NCBI GenBank assembly: GCA_947382645.1
Contig: CANDAE010000003.1
Span: 124,001 to 188,000 of the forward strand
Length of the DNA stretch: 64,000 bases
DNA from: Suilimivivens sp009774465
GTDB lineage: Bacteria > Bacillota > Clostridia > Lachnospirales > Lachnospiraceae
Direction of reading: 5' to 3'
The notes under the pieces were generated by a model, which was given only the letters and a program-made list of their open reading frames with translations, was not told the origin of the DNA and made no database searches. The translations under genes and the position numbers were made by a program. This document shows positions 62,223 through 64,000 of the stretch, piece after piece. Numbering within the stretch: position 1 is the stretch's first letter; the number at the start of each line of letters is the position of its first letter.

Positions 62223-63313
62223 ACATTCTCCTGTGAATATTTTAACGACTGTTCGGCAATCAGAGCGTGATCGTCAAAATAATTGATTTTCATGGAATTT
62301 TTAACATCCCCTAATGTTTTGGCAGCAACCTCCCGGGCTTTTTGACTTCCCTTATGAAGAATTTCATAAACCGCAGGAATATCTTTTTCCCATTCTTTTC
62401 TTCTGGAGCGGACGCCGGAAAGCTCTTCCTGTAATACATTATTTAAGAATTTCTTCACTTTAACGTCCCCTAAACCGCCTCTTTTATAATGTGCCTTGAG
62501 CTCTTCCAGATTAGCATAGTCGGGAAGATATTCGGCAAAAAATTCATTCTTACAAAAAGCATCCAGATAAATAAATACAGGATTTCCTTCCACCTGACCG
62601 GGATCTGATACCTGCAGATGGTTTGGATCGGTAAACATGGACATTACTTTCTTACGGACATCTTCTTCCGTATCGGAAAGATAAATACAGTTATTTAAGG
62701 ACTTGCTCATTTTTGCCTTTCCGTCAATGCCGGGAAGGCGCAGGCAGGCTTTATTATCAGGAAGCAGTGCGTCAGGCTCTGTCAGCGTATCGCCGTATAC
62801 GGAATTAAATTTACGCACAATTTCTTTGGTCTGCTCTATCATGGGGAGCTGATCCTCTCCAACAGGAACAGTGGTTGCCTGAAAGGCTGTGATATCCGCC
62901 GCCTGACTGATGGGATAAGTAAAAAATCCAACAGGAATGCTTGCTTCAAAATTACGCATTTGAATTTCTGATTTTACGGTAGGGTTTCTCTGCAGTCTGG
63001 AAACCGTAACAAGATTCATATAATAAAAGGAAAGCTCACAAAGCTCCGGAATCTGGGACTGAATTAAAAGCGTGGATTTTTCAGGATCAAGCCCGCAGGA
63101 TAAATAATCAAGGGCAACCTCAATAATATTCTGACGCACCTTTTCCGGCTGCTCGGCATTGTCTGTAAGTGCCTGTGCATCTGCAATCATAATAAAAATT
63201 TTATCATAGATACCGGAATTCTGCAGTTCCACTCTGCGCTTTAGGGAACCTGCGTAGTGTCCCACATGAAGACGTCCGGTAGGTCTGTCGCCGGTTAAAA
63301 TTATTTTTGACAT
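62219..63313 (-). CDS. trpS: Tryptophan--tRNA ligase
   Basis: This 364-aa class I aminoacyl-tRNA synthetase charges tRNA-Trp with tryptophan using ATP. The HIGH-type signature is H16-V-G-H19 in TGRLHVGHYAGSL, and the KMSKS loop is GKAKMSKSLNN near residue 205. Other family marks are GDRPTG at the N-terminus, PISQAADI and VPVGEDQLPMIE. Ribosome site AAAAGGAGT. Length is slightly above the usual ~330. No T-box leader is visible in the short upstream gap; TATAAT on the minus strand (63366-63371) is the likely -10. Confidence 0.95.
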   Translation of the reverse strand: MSKIILTGDRPTGRLHVGHYAGSLKRRVELQNSGIYDKIFIMIADAQALTDNAEQPEKVRQNIIEVALDYLSCGLDPEKSTLLIQSQIPELCELSFYYMNLVTVSRLQRNPTVKSEIQMRNFEASIPVGFFTYPISQAADITAFQATTVPVGEDQLPMIEQTKEIVRKFNSVYGDTLTEPDALLPDNKACLRLPGIDGKAKMSKSLNNCIYLSDTEEDVRKKVMSMFTDPNHLQVSDPGQVEGNPVFIYLDAFCKNEFFAEYLPDYANLEELKAHYKRGGLGDVKVKKFLNNVLQEELSGVRSRRKEWEKDIPAVYEILHKGSQKAREVAAKTLGDVKNSMKINYFDDHALIAEQSLKYSQENV

Positions 63314-63542
63314 GTTTGTATACTCCTTTTACTGACTTTTATAGGGCAAAATGCCTTTCTGCTCCATTATACACTATAAAAGAAGTTTTTCCTAATAAAA
63401 TTTTCACGCAGCTTTTATGAATGCAGAGGGGCCAAACTGTTACATTGCTGTTACATTGTCACATTGCCACTGGATATTTCTCCGCCATTGGTATAGAATG
63501 ATATCAGTTTAGCTATGGCTGAAAGCGGCAGATGGAGAAAAT

Positions 63543-64000
63543 ATGAAATTTTTAAATAAAATTCAGGACAAAATAACTTATGTACGTATCATTGCAGTGG
63601 GCTATCTGACGGTGATTTTAACAGGAACGCTGCTTTTGCTGCTTCCGGCAGCCACCAGAGCAGGCGAAAGGACAGGAGTTCTTACAGCACTTTTTACAGC
63701 TACAAGCGCCACCTGTGTGACAGGACTTGTGGTGGTGGATACAGCAACTCACTGGACCGCCTTCGGGCAGATGGTAATTCTTTTGATGATACAAATCGGT
63801 GGTCTGGGATTTATGACGCTGGGAGTTTTGCTTGCCCTTATCCTGAGAAAGAGGATTTCTCTGCGGACAAGGGGAATTTTGCAGGAGAGCATGAATTACA
63901 TGCAGTTAGGCGGCGTAGTGCGTCTGGTGAAAATTACATTTTGGGGAACTTTTTTGTTTGAGGGATGCGGTGCAGTACTTTTAGCCGCCCGTTTTATTCC
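63543..64000 (+). CDS. TrkH/KtrB potassium uptake channel, 3' end outside window
   Basis: The frame is open to the right edge, giving 152 residues. ATG 63543 follows TGGAGAAAAT. The first membrane helix (IIAVGYLTVILTGTLLLLLP), the P-loop selectivity segment (FTATSATCVTGLVVVDT) and QIGGLGFMTLGVLL are the start of the Trk/Ktr K+ channel subunit. It usually works with a TrkA/KtrA RCK protein, likely encoded beyond the window. Confidence 0.92.
   Translation, partial: MKFLNKIQDKITYVRIIAVGYLTVILTGTLLLLLPAATRAGERTGVLTALFTATSATCVTGLVVVDTATHWTAFGQMVILLMIQIGGLGFMTLGVLLALILRKRISLRTRGILQESMNYMQLGGVVRLVKITFWGTFLFEGCGAVLLAARFI

Noticed and set aside
63314..63542. T-box leader for trpS.
   Set aside because: The leftward leader between the likely -10 (63366-63371) and the start is too short and lacks the T-box sequence.

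Overview
The window looks like chromosome of a gut-type Clostridia, most likely Lachnospiraceae (Bacillota). The grounds are strong AGGAGG ribosome sites, moderate-to-low GC, two Rpn-type nucleases, DUF3791/DUF3990 cassettes, a DUF5721 protein beside trpS, and sugar ABC operons without an own ATPase. The genus cannot be fixed from the sequence.

Left part (1-21 kb): a partial ankyrin-like gene; an overlapping four-gene run (two small DUF3791-type proteins, a DUF3160 lipoprotein, a CapA-like metallophosphatase); a two-gene SMC-like ATPase plus PD-(D/E)XK nuclease unit resembling a defence system; a carbohydrate locus with a GntR regulator fused to a solute-binding domain, palindromic operators, a GH116 glycosidase, a solute-binding lipoprotein and two permeases; an Rpn nuclease; a DUF3791-DUF3990 cassette; a Fic protein; an EEP hydrolase; and two paralogous 202-aa proteins around a BTAD-type regulator.

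Centre (21-49.6 kb): a 1323-aa GLUG/FN3/LRR protein with 1056-bp tandem repeats, then a 3514-aa FN3-RHS polymorphic toxin with its immunity gene. A degraded cassette array follows: a second RHS C-terminus with a metallopeptidase-like tip, spare zinc-ribbon immunity genes, frameshifted remnants, a Dam-type restriction-modification pair with a decayed extra methylase, and a broken AAA/DUF4143 ATPase. A 233-nt structured repeat, present in two full copies and one partial, follows toxin/immunity remnants. The region ends with a 179-aa sigma factor of TcdR/UviA size and an XhlA-holin-endolysin lysis cassette.

The main finding links these pieces. The motif TTTACA-N16-CTCTTT occurs directly before the GLUG/RHS genes and before the lysis cassette, and a one-mismatch version (CTCCTT) lies before the sigma gene. 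The giant proteins have no signal peptide. This suggests a regulon like the C. difficile PaLoc, in which a dedicated sigma factor co-controls leaderless giant proteins and a holin/endolysin release system.

Right part (49.7-64 kb): a tight four-gene operon of unknown purpose (778-aa novel protein, ParA-like ATPase, HD-domain protein, membrane protein), a three-gene ABC exporter, a second Rpn nuclease, a coiled-coil protein, a DUF5721 protein, trpS, and the start of a TrkH/KtrB potassium transporter cut by the window edge.
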